A stretch of 64,000 nucleotides of DNA from DATAES01 sp963721305 (GCA_963721305.1 CAVRIR010000005.1:806001-870000); one strand, 5' to 3'; positions 25,738 to 37,773 are shown, numbered from the stretch's first letter. The notes: generated from the letters alone by a model not told the origin. Numbers and translations: made by a program.

Positions 25738-28244
25738 GCCGGCTCGATCGGAATGGTCACGACCATGGTGCAGCCGCCGCCGGGTGTGTCCTCGATGACC
25801 AACTCGCCCCCGACCGCGGTGACGAATCCCTTGGCGACGGCAAGCCCGAGTCCCACACCCGCGCCGTTCGGATTGTCGCCGAGCCGCTGGAAAGGCTGGA
25901 AGACGCGCTCGCGGTCCTGGACGGGGATTCCCGGTCCGGCGTCGACGACCAGCAGGTGCAACTCGTCGCCGAGCGCCGCCGCCTCGACTCGGACCGGCAC
26001 ATCCTCAGGCGAGAACGACAAGGCGTTGTCGATGAGATTGGCGACTGCGCGTTCGAGCAAGGTCGGGTCGACGTCGACACGCGGCAGCGTCTCGGGCACG
26101 TCGACGCGGATGCGTTCCGGTGGGATGTGGAGGCCGACGATTGCGGTCGCGACGATCTCCTCGATGCCGATGGTCTTCTGCGTGATGACGACACTGCCTG
26201 TCTGCAGTCGGCTCATGTCGAGCAGGTTGCCCACGAGCGTGTTCAAGCGTTCGGCTTCCTCATCGATGGTTTGCAGCAGCTGCTTGCTCGATGCGGGATC
26301 CCAATCGACCTCTTCACTGAGCAGGCTCGTCGCCGCAGCGCGGATGGACGCAAGCGGCGTGCGCAGGTCGTGACTGACCGCGGCGAGCAGGGCGGAACGC
26401 AGCTCGTTCGCCTTGGCGAGTGCAGTGGCAGTCGCCGCCTCAGCCTGCAGCCTGCGCCCGTGCAACGCGAGCGCGAGCTGCGTGGCAAAGGCGCTGAGCA
26501 CCTCTCGGTCACGCGCTCGAAGCTCCTTGCCCGACCACGCGAGGACAGATCCCTGGGCGAAGGTGAACGACTCCTCCGCCTCCTCCGGACTCGCCGGCGG
26601 GCTGGGGCCAGCGGATGCTTCGACGTGCCAGCCGTCGCCCATGCGACTGAACACGGCCACGCCGTCGAGCTGGAAGCTGGTCGCGAGCTCTTGCGCGAGC
26701 TTCGGCAGCGGCTCGGGATCTTGCAGCACCGTTCCGGCCATCGCCGCCAGCGCGCGCGCTTCTGCCCGCGCTCGCAACGCATCGTCGCGGCGCCGGGTCG
26801 CAAGGTCGACCAACGCGCTGATGACTCCCGCAACGACAAGGAAGCTGACGAGCGCAAGCACGTCCCTCGAGTTCGAGATGGTGAACGTGTGGATGGGTGG
26901 CGCGAAGTACCAGTTGAGCAGGAGGAATGCGCCAACGGATGCGACGGTCCCGGGAATCGCTCCGCCCAGCGTTGCGATCGCCACGACGAACAACAGATAG
27001 ATGAGCAGCGCGTTCTGCACGCCGATCGACTCGCGGACGCTCGTGAGCAGGAGCGTGAGAACCGGTAGTCCGACGATCGTCAACACCAGCGCGGTACCGC
27101 GCCGGCTCCGCGACAACGGCGCCAACCGAAACCTCGGCGGCGTCAACAGCGAACGCTGCTCGTCGTCCGTCGTGGCGTTCGAGATGACATGTACGTCGAT
27201 GGCGCCGCCGGCGGCGCGGATGACCGAGTTGATGATCGAACCGCGGAAGAGCTCGGTCCATCGGCTGCGCCTGGTCGAGCCTAGGATCACTTGCGTCGCG
27301 TTCTCCGACCGCGCGGCCTGCACGAGCACCTTGGCGACGTCGGCACCGGTTGCCTCGATGTAGCGGCCACCGACCTCCTCGAGCAGCTCGCGATGGCCCG
27401 CGAGACGAGACGCCGACGGGCTGGCGAGTCCGTCGCCCACGACGACGTGCACCCCGACCAACTCACCGCGCGTGCGCATGGCCATGCGCGCCGCGCGTCG
27501 GATCAGGTCGTCTCCCCCCGGCGCGCCGGTGAGCGCGACGAGCACCCGCTCCTTCGTCTCCCAGGGCCCTTCGATCCCGTGACGGACGCGGTAGTCGTGG
27601 AGGTCGGCATCGACTCGGTCGGCCATCCACAGCAGCGCGAGCTCGCGCAACGCGGCCAGGTTGCCGACGCGGAAGTAGTTGCCCAGCGCCGCGTCGACCT
27701 TGCTCGCGTCATAGATGTTGCCGTGCGCCATGCGACGGCGAAGCGCCTCAGGCGTCATGTCAACAATCTCGATCTGATCGGCGGCACGCACGATCGCGTC
27801 GGGAACGGTCTCCCGTTGCTTCACGCCGGTGATGCGCTCGACCACGTCGTTCAGCGATTCGAGGTGCTGGATGTTCACGGTGCTGATGACGTTGATCCCC
27901 GCGTCGAGCAGCTCGCCGATGTCCTCCCATCGCTTCGTGTTGCGTGAACCGGGGACGTCCGTGTGGGCGAGCTCGTCGACGAGCGCCCACGCGGGCTTGC
28001 GATGAAGGACGGCGTCGATGTCCATCTCCTCGAACTGCTGATCGCGATACATGACCAACTTTCGCGGGATGCACTCGAGGTCGCGGATCTGGGCCGCAGT
28101 GTTGGCGCGGTTGTGCGTTTCGACATAGCCGACGACCACGTCGGTGCCGCGCTCGTGGCGACGGAAACCCTCGTTCAGCATCGCGAACGTCTTGCCGACG
28201 CCCGGAGCGGCGCCGAGGTAGACGCGCAGCTGACCGCGACCCAT
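25734..28244 (-). CDS. kdpD: KDP operon sensor histidine kinase
   Basis: The 836-aa protein has complete KdpD architecture. The N-terminal KdpD domain has Walker A GAAPGVGKTFAML and the ALVDELAHTDVPGSRNTKRW signature. A USP-like domain, a four-helix DUF4118 membrane region (about 395-500) and a GAF domain follow. The HisKA motif is AVSHDLRTPLASIRAAATSL, and the HATPase has NLIDNALSFSP and GVGLGLAVAKGFV. It senses K+ and ionic strength. The reading frame is uninterrupted, unlike kdpABC directly upstream. Confidence 0.96.
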   Translation of the reverse strand: MGRGQLRVYLGAAPGVGKTFAMLNEGFRRHERGTDVVVGYVETHNRANTAAQIRDLECIPRKLVMYRDQQFEEMDIDAVLHRKPAWALVDELAHTDVPGSRNTKRWEDIGELLDAGINVISTVNIQHLESLNDVVERITGVKQRETVPDAIVRAADQIEIVDMTPEALRRRMAHGNIYDASKVDAALGNYFRVGNLAALRELALLWMADRVDADLHDYRVRHGIEGPWETKERVLVALTGAPGGDDLIRRAARMAMRTRGELVGVHVVVGDGLASPSASRLAGHRELLEEVGGRYIEATGADVAKVLVQAARSENATQVILGSTRRSRWTELFRGSIINSVIRAAGGAIDVHVISNATTDDEQRSLLTPPRFRLAPLSRSRRGTALVLTIVGLPVLTLLLTSVRESIGVQNALLIYLLFVVAIATLGGAIPGTVASVGAFLLLNWYFAPPIHTFTISNSRDVLALVSFLVVAGVISALVDLATRRRDDALRARAEARALAAMAGTVLQDPEPLPKLAQELATSFQLDGVAVFSRMGDGWHVEASAGPSPPASPEEAEESFTFAQGSVLAWSGKELRARDREVLSAFATQLALALHGRRLQAEAATATALAKANELRSALLAAVSHDLRTPLASIRAAATSLLSEEVDWDPASSKQLLQTIDEEAERLNTLVGNLLDMSRLQTGSVVITQKTIGIEEIVATAIVGLHIPPERIRVDVPETLPRVDVDPTLLERAVANLIDNALSFSPEDVPVRVEAAALGDELHLLVVDAGPGIPVQDRERVFQPFQRLGDNPNGAGVGLGLAVAKGFVTAVGGELVIEDTPGGGCTMVVTIPIEPA

Positions 28245-28258
28245 TTCCGTCGTCCTAC

Positions 28259-28854
28259 CTAGGTCTGTCGATCGAGGTCGAGGTTCAGCTCGAGCACGTT
28301 GACCACTTTCTCACCCAGGAATCCCCACGCGCGGTCCGTCGTGTGCTTCGCGCACGAGAGCCTGCACTTGGTCCGCCGACAGCCGCGTGCGTTCGGCGAC
28401 CCGCTGTCGCCTGGAGCTTCGCGTTCGCCACTGAGATGTCGGGATCGAGTCCGGAGCCCGAGGACGTGACCGCGTCCACAGGCACTTGCGCGGAGGCGTC
28501 GAGCTGGTTGAAGGTCCGGTAGGCCGCAACCCGCTGGTTCACCGCGTCGATCAACGTCGGAGTTGGACGGGCCGAGGTTCGAGCCACCGCTCTTCAGCGG
28601 GTCATAGCCATCGCCGGCGGCCGAAGGACGGGGTTGGAAGTACCTCGGGTCCGGGTTGCCGTTGGCATCGACGAACTTCTGGCCGATCAGCGATGAGCCG
28701 ACCACCTGGCCGTTGCCGTTCTCGACGAAGGAGCCGTTCGCGTTGTCCTTGAACAAGAGCTGGCCGGCCCCGAAGACGGCGAGCGGATAGATCACGCCGA
28801 GCAACACGATCAGCGTGATGGTCATGTAGAGGCCGGTGAGCAGTTGGCGGCGCA

Positions 28855-28855
<1 letters not shown>
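28259..28855 (-). pseudogene. kdpC: K+-transporting ATPase subunit C, multiple frameshifts
   Basis: The start MRRQLLTGLYMTITLIVLLG with one membrane helix is normal KdpC. The sequence then needs frame switches near 28563 (to TLIDAVNQRVAAYRTFNQLD), near 28405 (to RVAERTRLSADQVQALV) and near 28345 (to DRAWGFLGEKVVNVLELNLD). All conserved segments, including FQPRPSAAGDGYDPLKSGGS, are present in order. The ATG overlaps the kdpB stop. KdpC stabilises the KdpFABC pump. The gene is either newly decayed or misassembled. Confidence 0.85.
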
Positions 28856-30941
<2,086 letters not shown>

Positions 30942-30954
30942 GCTGCATCCGCTC

Positions 30955-32684
30955 CTAGAACTTGCCGGTCAGGTGCTCGACGACGGGCCGAGCGACACGA
31001 CCGGGAAGTACGTCAGGCCGACGACGATGATCACGACGCCGAACAGCAGCGCTGTGAACAGTGGCGTGCCCGTCGGGAACGTTCCTGCCGACACGGGAAC
31101 GCGCTGCTTGCGTCCGAGCGAACCGGCGATCGCGAGCGACCGGAACCATCAAGAAGAACCGGCCGACCAGCATCGCGATCGCGCCGGTGATGTTGTACCA
31201 CTGCGTGTCGCCGGTGAGACCGGCGAAGGCCGAGCCGTTGTTGTTCGCCTGCGATGTGAACGCGTACGTGATCTCGGTCAGGCCGTGCGGACCCGGGTTT
31301 CCGAGCGAGTTCAACGCGAATCCGGAGACGGCCGAGATGCCGGCGAACGCCAGGACCACCAGGGGAACGAAGAGGATGTAGAGCACCACCAGCTTCATCT
31401 CCGCCGCCTGGATCTTCTTGCCGAGATACTCGGGTGTTCGTCCGACCATCAGCCCGGCGATGAACACCGCGAGCAACACGAAGATCAACATGCCGTACAT
31501 CCCCGAGCCCGTGCCCCCTGGGCTCACCTCGCCGTACATCATGTTGACGAGCGGTACCGCGCCGCCGAGCGGCAGCAGGCTGTCGTGCTGGCAGTCCACC
31601 GCACCGGTCGACGTGCCCGTCGTCGACGACGCGAACAACCCACATTCCGCGGGCCCGAAGCGGACGTCTTTGCCTCTCCATGTTGCCGCCCGACTGAGTC
31701 GGCTGTCGCGGCCTGGTTGACGCCGGCGGCGGTGAAGTTCGGATTGCCGCGGGCCTCGATCGGCATGACGATCGACGTCATCCCGATCCAGAGGATGATC
31801 ATCGTGGCGAAGACGACCCAACCCTGCTTCTGGTCCTTCGCCATCTTGCCGAACATGTAGGTCATGCCGAACGGGATGGCGAGCAGCGCCCAGATCTCGA
31901 GCACGTTCGTTAGGCCGTTCGGGTTCTCGTACGGATGGATCGAGTTCGCGTTGAACGGACCACCGCCGTTCTCACCGACCTCCTTGATGGCCTCCTGGCT
32001 GGCAATCGGTCCGCCCGGGATCGTCTGCTCCTGTCCCGTGACGGTCGTGACCGTCCGGTTGCCGTGGAAGTTCTGGATCGCGCCTTGGCTGATGAGCACC
32101 AGCGCGACCACGAACGCGAACGGCAACAGGACGCGTGTGCACGTGCGCACGAGATCGACCCAGAAGTTGCCCAGCGTGTGCGTTCGCCGGCGCACCAGAC
32201 CACGGATCAGTGCGACCGCGACAGCTGCGCCGCACGCGGCCGAGACGAAGTTGTGGAACGCGAGCCCCGCCATCTGCGTGAGCTGCGTCATGGTGGACTC
32301 GCCCGCGTAGTTCTGCCAGTTGGTGTTCGTGAGGAAGCTGACCGCGGTGTTGAACGCGAGGTCCGGGCGGACGTAGCCAAGGTTGTCCTGGTTCAGCGGC
32401 AGGTGGCCCTGCAAGCGCAGTTGGGCGTACAGCACGACCAACGAGGCGAGGCTGAACCCGAGCAGCGACAACGCGTAGGTCGTCCAGCGCTGCTCGCTCG
32501 CAGGATCGATGCCGCAGACGCGGTAGATGAGGCGCTCTACCGGCAAGAACACGCGGTCGCCCGGGACTCGTTCTCCGTCGGTGCGGTCGCCGTACACCTT
32601 CGCCATGTAGCGACCGAGAAGTGGTGTGCTGACCGCGAGCAGAAGGACGACGAAACCGAACTGGAGCCACCCCGCCGTGGTCAT
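30955..32684 (-). pseudogene. kdpA: K+-transporting ATPase subunit A, multiple frameshifts
   Basis: The first ~330 codons are in frame from MTTAGWLQFGFVVLLLAV to VMPIEARGNPNFTAAGV, covering the first selectivity-filter repeats (NTAVSFLTNTNWQNYAGEST). A switch near 31690 leads to GKDVRFGPAECGLFASSTTG and on to TGAIAMLVGRFFLMVPV. Another near 31150 leads to LAIAGSLGRKQRVPVSAGTF, and a third near 30995 to PVVEHLTGKF at the C-terminus. KdpA is the K+-selective channel-like subunit. All ten-helix segments are recognisable. Confidence 0.88.
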
Positions 32685-32773
32685 CAGAGCTTCTCCGGCG
32701 CGATCAACGCGTAGACGAGATACGCAGTGACGATGATCGCCAGCACGAGTGCGACGCCGTTGTCGTAGCTCAT
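32684..32773 (-). CDS. kdpF: K+-transporting ATPase small subunit F
   Basis: This is a 29-residue single-span membrane peptide with hydrophobic stretch ALVLAIIVTAYLVYALI and terminal PEKL, the usual KdpF pattern. Its stop overlaps the kdpA ATG and its own ATG overlaps the preceding small gene. It is too short for routine gene callers. It stabilises the KdpFABC complex. Confidence 0.88.
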   Translation of the reverse strand: MSYDNGVALVLAIIVTAYLVYALIAPEKL

Positions 32774-32931
32774 GCCGCGACCGCTTCTGCGTCGCCCGCG
32801 TCCGTCGTGTCGTCGGTGGAGCCGACGACGACCTCGTCATCGACACCGATGATCCAGTCGCAGGCTCGGACCAGAAGCACCGCCAATCCGAAGAACGCAA
32901 CCATCATCACGATGAAGAGCAAGTCAGCCAT
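32770..32931 (-). CDS. Small membrane protein preceding kdpF
   Basis: The 53-aa product starts MADLLFIVMMVAFFGLAVLL with one membrane helix, followed by VRACDWIIGVDDE and an acidic Thr/Asp tail. A potassium-operon-linked peptide of this type is common directly upstream of kdpF in Actinobacteria. It overlaps kdpF by four bases and is the first gene of the operon. Function is unknown. The ATG at 32931 is preferred over one at 32973, which lacks similarity. Confidence 0.7.
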   Translation of the reverse strand: MADLLFIVMMVAFFGLAVLLVRACDWIIGVDDEVVVGSTDDTTDAGDAEAVAA

Positions 32932-33077
32932 GACTAGCTTGTAACGCTTCTTGCAGGTTTGGCCTAGCGGCATTTACGGCTTCTAAACGGGTCGCCCCGC
33001 CGTATTAACGCCGCCCTAACACCGGGCTCGCGCGCTCAGGGTCGAGCTCCCGCGCGGAGCGAACTCATCGTGATCAA

Positions 33078-33416
33078 CTAGAGCGCGTCTTGGCCCGACT
33101 CGCCCGTTCTGATGCGAACGAGGTGCTCGACGGGTACGACCCAGATCTTGCCGTCGCCAATGTTGTTGGTACGCGCTGCGGCTTGGATCTCGTCGACGAC
33201 CTTGAGCGCCTCGGTGTCGTCGACGATGACTTCGACCCGCACCTTGGGCAGGAAGTCGATCTTGTACTCCGCGCCGCGGTACATCTCGGAGTGACCGCGT
33301 TGCCTGCCGAACCCTTGCACTTCGGTCACCGTCATGCCCTGGACCCCGGCGGCTTCGAGCGCGGCTCGCACGTCTTCGAGCTTGTGCGGCTTCACGACCG
33401 CGATCACGGACTTCAT
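33078..33416 (-). CDS. glnK: Nitrogen regulatory protein PII (second copy)
   Basis: The 112-aa PII has the E. coli-like T-loop FGRQRGHSEMYRGAEYKIDF with both Tyr46 and Tyr51 equivalents, and NIGDGKIWVVPVEHLVRIRT. Its start overlaps the stop of amtB by four bases, the canonical amtB-glnK pair in which GlnK plugs the ammonium channel. It differs from the first PII (Phe at position 46), so the two are not a recent duplication. Confidence 0.95.
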   Translation of the reverse strand: MKSVIAVVKPHKLEDVRAALEAAGVQGMTVTEVQGFGRQRGHSEMYRGAEYKIDFLPKVRVEVIVDDTEALKVVDEIQAAARTNNIGDGKIWVVPVEHLVRIRTGESGQDAL

Positions 33417-35050
33417 TTGAAGTCCCCTCCTCCGGCTGGTGTTGTCGCCACGATGTTCTCCTCGCCCGCAGTCATGTGTCCGCTGGTCGCGTGATGCATG
33501 ACGAAATCGGGGTAGGCGAGCATGCCGAACTCGGGCTGATCGAGGCCTTGGATCTCCGCCTCCGGCGATACCCGGATCTGCATGAAGCGCTTCGCGACCG
33601 TGAACAGAAGCCAAGCGAGTCCCCAGGCCCAGACGAATCCGACGAATACGTGGAAGAGCTGGGCGCCCAGCTGACCAGGGTCGCCGTAGAGGAGGCCGCG
33701 TACGCCGTGCGTGCTGTTGGCGCCGACACCATTCCAGCCGATGCCGTAGGTCCCATCCGCGAACAGTCCGACCGCGAGGACGCCCCAGGCGCCGCACATG
33801 CCGTGCACGGAGATGGCGCCGCACGGGTCATCGATGCCTCGCCGGTCGAAGAACGCCACGCTGGCGACCACGAGCCACCCGGCGATTGCGCCGATGATCA
33901 CAGCCGCCCACGGCGCAACGAACGCGCACGGGGCGGTGATCGCGACGAGTCCGGCGAGCATGCCGTTACAGGCCATGGAAATATCGGGTTTGCCGTACCT
34001 GAGGTCAGTCACGATCATCGCGATCACGAAGCCGACGCAGGCAGAGAGCAACGTGTTCACCGCGACGAGCCCGATGCGAAGATCGGTCGCGCCCAGCGTC
34101 GATCCCGGGTTGAAGCCCATCCAGCCGAACACGAGGACGAGCGTGCCGACCACGACGAAGGGGATGTTGTGACCGGGTATGCCGTTGGCCGAGCCGTCTT
34201 TGTTGAACTTCCCGATACGCGGTCCGAGCACCATCGCCAGGCCCAGAGCCGCCCAGCCACCGGTCGCATGGACGACCCCCGATCCCGCGAAGTCGACGGC
34301 GCCGTGACCGAGGTGCAGCGACGTCCCGAGCTGCGATAGCCAGCCGCCGCCCCACATCCACATGCCGTAGATCGGATAGATGATCGCACCCATCGCGACC
34401 TCCGCCAGAAGGAAGGCCGCAAACGAGACACGCTCGGCGATCGCGCCAATGATGATGTAACCGGCCGTCTCCATGAACACGACTTCGAACAAGAACAGCA
34501 CCATCACGCCTACGTCGTAGGCGCCGCCGCTCTGCAAGAAGAAGCCGTGCGTCCCGATGACACCCGCACTTCCACGACCAAACAGCCCAGACAGTGGCGC
34601 CACCCCGCCGAGGTTCGCGATCGGCGAAATACCGCCGAACTGGAACGCAAAGCCGACGGCGTAGTAGGCGAGCAGCGCGACCGCAAACGCCGCGATGTTC
34701 ATCATCATCATGTGCCCAGCGTTTTTCGCCCGGGTGAGACCTGTGACCAGGAACGCGAAGCCGACTTGCATGAAGAGCACGAGAAAGCCAGTGAGCAGCG
34801 TCCAGGTGAAGTTGATCGACACGCCGAGATGTGCCGTGTCAGACGCGAGCTGGTTCAACCCGTCCTGTGAAACCGGTACAGGGTTGACCGTGGTCGGATA
34901 GTTGGCCTGCTGACCAAACGTCGGTCCGGTCGGGTCAGCGGGAGAGTGATGGCCCCACAACGCTCCCACCACAATCAAGGCGATGAACGTCAGCAACGTC
35001 AACGAGACGAACTTCTGGCTTTTGGACAACGTCTGCCTCCATGGCCTCAA
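33413..35050 (-). CDS. amtB: Ammonium transporter AmtB (second copy)
   Basis: The 545-aa protein has an uninterrupted frame. An N-terminal hydrophobic segment may be a signal or extra helix, followed by INFTWTLLTGFLVLFMQVGF and the Amt core. The core includes VVFMETAGYIIIGAIAERVS, SGVVHATGGWAALGLAMVLG (pore His), FGWMGFNPGSTLG and CGAISVHGMCGAWGVLAVGL (second pore His). It conducts ammonium and is paired with glnK. Compared with the first copy it has ETAG in place of DTAS. Confidence 0.94.
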   Translation of the reverse strand: MRPWRQTLSKSQKFVSLTLLTFIALIVVGALWGHHSPADPTGPTFGQQANYPTTVNPVPVSQDGLNQLASDTAHLGVSINFTWTLLTGFLVLFMQVGFAFLVTGLTRAKNAGHMMMMNIAAFAVALLAYYAVGFAFQFGGISPIANLGGVAPLSGLFGRGSAGVIGTHGFFLQSGGAYDVGVMVLFLFEVVFMETAGYIIIGAIAERVSFAAFLLAEVAMGAIIYPIYGMWMWGGGWLSQLGTSLHLGHGAVDFAGSGVVHATGGWAALGLAMVLGPRIGKFNKDGSANGIPGHNIPFVVVGTLVLVFGWMGFNPGSTLGATDLRIGLVAVNTLLSACVGFVIAMIVTDLRYGKPDISMACNGMLAGLVAITAPCAFVAPWAAVIIGAIAGWLVVASVAFFDRRGIDDPCGAISVHGMCGAWGVLAVGLFADGTYGIGWNGVGANSTHGVRGLLYGDPGQLGAQLFHVFVGFVWAWGLAWLLFTVAKRFMQIRVSPEAEIQGLDQPEFGMLAYPDFVMHHATSGHMTAGEENIVATTPAGGGDFK

Positions 35051-35146
35051 GGACGACGGATTTCTTGGCGAACCTCACACGTTCAGCACGCGCGCTGCAG
35101 GTTCGGTGGGCGCGTCATTGCGCCTGCGTCAGAAGACCAAGCGAAC

Positions 35147-35184
35147 GTTTCGGCAGGTGTTCACAAAGATGAAAGGGCCGTTAC
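35147..35184 (-). promoter_or_regulatory. Possible GlnR-type half-sites upstream of second amtB
   Basis: On the minus strand GTAAC and GAAAC are spaced 33 bp start to start, the a1-b2 spacing of a GlnR box, about 100 bp before amtB. The two middle half-sites are degenerate. The first amtB has the same pair of half-sites at 22-bp spacing. This is suggestive only. Confidence 0.32.
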
Positions 35185-35270
35185 ACGCTCCCTTCAGATG
35201 TGGGCCGCGGAGATGACGTCGATCCGGCGTGTCTCTGACGCGAGCCTGACGGTGGTACGCCAGGGCGGCG

Positions 35271-35969
35271 TCAGAACGGCGAGAGCGGCTCCAGTGCGTA
35301 GCCGACGCCGCGAACCCGATTGATGTCGAGTCCCGCGAGTCGCACACGACGGCGGAGCCGGACCAGCCGGCCCGCGAGCACCTCGCGGTCGCTGCCGTCC
35401 ACGCCGAGCACACGGCGCACCCGGTCCTCGCACACGACCTCGCGGTACGAGTCGACGAAGACGCGGAGCAGCGGCGTCTGGGACGGAGCGACGTCGACGC
35501 ATCCGTGCCCGAAGGCGAGCCTGCCGGACTCGTCGTCGAGGAACGGCCGCTGTCCTTCCAGCGACAGGATGAACCGTGCCTCGAGGTTCGACTGGCGGGC
35601 GATCAGTTCGTCAGGATCGACGGGACTCCGGACCCAGTCCATGAATCGGTACCCGGACCTCGGCGGTACCTCGTCGCGACCGACGAGCAGCAGGAACGGC
35701 AGCGCCTTGGCCTCGAGTCGCGTGGCCTCTGTTCGCTCCGACGGCCAGCGCAGCAGCGGAACGTGGACCAGCCCGTCGGAGCGCGCGCCGATCGGGGATG
35801 CCTCGCCCCTCGACCGGGACCGCGGTTCTTGCTGCGCGATCGCCACCACGAACCCGTGTAACCCAGGTGTGACGGCCGCGCACGACCCCTTTACGCCTTC
35901 CTGACGGCTGCAGCAAGAATCTTTGCGAGTCATTAACGCGCCATCATCCGGTCGACGTTGCCGGATCAT
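35271..35969 (-). CDS. Atypical response regulator-like winged-helix protein
   Basis: The product is up to 232 aa. The last ~70 residues (YREVVCEDRVRRVLGVDGSD to LDINRVRGVGYALEPL) form an OmpR-type DNA-binding wing. Upstream, LPFLLLVGRDEVPP and DWVRSPVDPDELIARQSNLE resemble the second half of a receiver domain, but no phospho-acceptor Asp is seen. It is therefore a pseudo-receiver regulator, as GlnR is. The start is uncertain: the first ~27 residues look non-coding, and a GTG near VVAIAQQEPRS may be real. Position next to amtB-glnK makes nitrogen control plausible. Confidence 0.65.
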   Translation of the reverse strand: MIRQRRPDDGALMTRKDSCCSRQEGVKGSCAAVTPGLHGFVVAIAQQEPRSRSRGEASPIGARSDGLVHVPLLRWPSERTEATRLEAKALPFLLLVGRDEVPPRSGYRFMDWVRSPVDPDELIARQSNLEARFILSLEGQRPFLDDESGRLAFGHGCVDVAPSQTPLLRVFVDSYREVVCEDRVRRVLGVDGSDREVLAGRLVRLRRRVRLAGLDINRVRGVGYALEPLSPF

Positions 35970-35992
35970 GCGCCGCCTGCTCGACTCACCGC

Positions 35993-36208
35993 GTGGTCAC
36001 ACTGTATGGAGTCGTGGCGGTGTCGTTCATGATGACGATGTACGCGCTGGAGGATCGCGGCGAGCGGTACATCTTGGGCTTTGCGCTCGGTTGTCTGTTG
36101 TCCTCGAGCTACGGATTCCTGTCAGGAGCTTGGCCCTTCGGTGTCGTCGAGGCGATCTGGTGCTTCATCGCGCTCAAGCGCTACCGCGTCGCTCTCGCGC
36201 ATGGATGA
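35993..36208 (+). CDS. Small conserved membrane protein
   Basis: The product is 71 aa from a GTG start. MVTLYGVVAVSFMMTMYALE is followed by RYILGFALGCLLSSSYGFLS and WPFGVVEAIWCFIALKRY, giving two to three membrane helices. This is a recurring actinobacterial protein of unknown function. It is divergent from the winged-helix gene. Confidence 0.7.
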   Translation: MVTLYGVVAVSFMMTMYALEDRGERYILGFALGCLLSSSYGFLSGAWPFGVVEAIWCFIALKRYRVALAHG

Positions 36209-36304
36209 TCGCAGCTGCGCACGAACTGATCCTTGGCCGTAAACAAGCCGCGAAAAATGTGCGGCCGGCGTTAAGACGCGGGGCAAAGGGGTTTTCCCCG
36301 GGGC

Positions 36305-36757
36305 GTGGTTGTCGTACGACCGTTGGTGATGAGTGGGCTGTTGGTGGTCGCGTTGGTGTTGGCCGCGATCGTCGTGATGTACCGCGTCGTGCGATTGGTC
36401 AACCGAGACACCGACGAACCCGCCCACGAGATCATCAGGTCCCCGGTCAACGAGGCGCTGACCTCTGACGCCTTACGTGTCGTCGTCGGCGCTGTCCTCG
36501 CTCTCGATGACGAGATGCTCATCGACCTTCGCTCCGCGGCCGAGCGCAATGCTCGAGCGGCGGGTGGGAGTTCGGCGCCGCGTGCACCAACGATGTGGGT
36601 GCACAGTCCTGCGAACGTCGCTTCGATCATCACGCTGACGCGCTGGCAGGACTCGCAAACCGTCGTCGAGGTTCGGCGACATCCACGAGCCGTGGTGCTC
36701 TCGAACGACCACGCTCGCGTGAGCCTCGTGCGCGCTCGCGCGGACCTCGTGCTCTGA
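36305..36757 (+). CDS. Hypothetical membrane-anchored protein
   Basis: The product is 150 aa from a GTG start. A hydrophobic N-terminal helix (MSGLLVVALVLAAIVVMY) is followed by a soluble region with no domain I recognise. Alternating hydrophobic and charged residues suggest a small alpha/beta domain. No family match is apparent, so it could be a chance frame in high-GC DNA. Confidence 0.4.
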   Translation: MVVVRPLVMSGLLVVALVLAAIVVMYRVVRLVNRDTDEPAHEIIRSPVNEALTSDALRVVVGAVLALDDEMLIDLRSAAERNARAAGGSSAPRAPTMWVHSPANVASIITLTRWQDSQTVVEVRRHPRAVVLSNDHARVSLVRARADLVL

Positions 36758-36783
36758 TTCAGGTTCGGGTCGGCTCTGAATGC

Positions 36784-37773
36784 TCAGCGGTTGCGCACAA
36801 CGACGTCGTCCACTTGCAGGCCGCGCCGCAACACCGTGAAAAGCTCAGCGTTCCCGCGGCGCGAGATCGCGGCCGTCGGCATCACCGAGGAGCCGTGGAA
36901 TGTTCCTGGGAAGCTGTGGAGTTCGACCGAGACGCCCGCCTCCATGAGACGCAGCGCGTAGATGATGCCTTCGTCGCGCAACGGGTCGAACTCCATCGTC
37001 GTGATGTAGGCCGGCGGCAGCCCGGAAAGATCGTCCGCGATCGCCGGTGACGCGTACGGCGACACGTCGGTCGCGTCCTCGCCCAAGTAGTACTGCCAGC
37101 TGAGCTCGGCGTTGCGCCGATGCCAGATGGGCGTATCGACGAAAGTGCGCATGCTCGTCGTTTCGAGTCGATGATCGAGCTCGGGGATGCCGAGGAACTG
37201 GAAGCACAACGGAGGACCGCCGCGGTCGCGCGCCAGCAGCGCAGTCGCGGCAGAGAGCCCGCCGCCCGCGCTCTGCCCGCCGACACCGATACGAGTCACG
37301 TCGATGCCGAGCGCGGGCGCCTCGTCGTGCATCCACTGGAGCGTGCGGTAGCAGTCCTCGAGCCCCGCGGGGAACGGATGCTCGGGCGCGAGTCGGTACT
37401 CGACTGTGACCACGACTGCACCGAGGTCGCGCGCCACCCGGACGGCGAACGCGAGCTCCATGTCCTGGCTGCCGCTGACGAAGCCGCCGCCATGGATGTC
37501 GAGAAGCCCGGGCGAGGGTGCGCCGTTCTTCTCCGAGCGATAGATGCGAACGGGGATGGGCGGCGCGCCGTCCGGTCCCGGTATCTCACGGTCGACGATC
37601 TCGACGCCGGTCGTATCGACGCTCGCGTTGAGCGGCTGGATCAACGACATCGTCCGCGCGCGAGACGCGGCGACGTCGGTGTTCTCGCTGTACGGGAACA
37701 GCTCGACGAGCGGAAGCAGTTCTGGATCGAAGGCGTAGGCCATAGGTGTGGCGAGCGTATGCGTCTGGGTCAT
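36784..37773 (-). CDS. HSL-type alpha/beta hydrolase (esterase/lipase)
   Basis: The product is 329 aa from the ATG at 37773 (an alternative ATG is at 37743). The oxyanion-hole motif LLDIHGGGFVSGS and the nucleophile elbow GVGGQSAGGGLSAA (GxSxG) mark the hormone-sensitive-lipase group. The acid EFDPLRDEG and the terminal His in FPGTFHGSS complete the triad. It is cytoplasmic, with no signal peptide. It is divergent from the HNH gene. Confidence 0.9.
   Translation of the reverse strand: MTQTHTLATPMAYAFDPELLPLVELFPYSENTDVAASRARTMSLIQPLNASVDTTGVEIVDREIPGPDGAPPIPVRIYRSEKNGAPSPGLLDIHGGGFVSGSQDMELAFAVRVARDLGAVVVTVEYRLAPEHPFPAGLEDCYRTLQWMHDEAPALGIDVTRIGVGGQSAGGGLSAATALLARDRGGPPLCFQFLGIPELDHRLETTSMRTFVDTPIWHRRNAELSWQYYLGEDATDVSPYASPAIADDLSGLPPAYITTMEFDPLRDEGIIYALRLMEAGVSVELHSFPGTFHGSSVMPTAAISRRGNAELFTVLRRGLQVDDVVVRNR

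Noticed and set aside
32940..33077. Riboswitch upstream of the kdp operon
   Set aside because: The 140-bp leader is too short, and I could not recognise a c-di-AMP or K+ riboswitch core; it is left as an ordinary promoter region.
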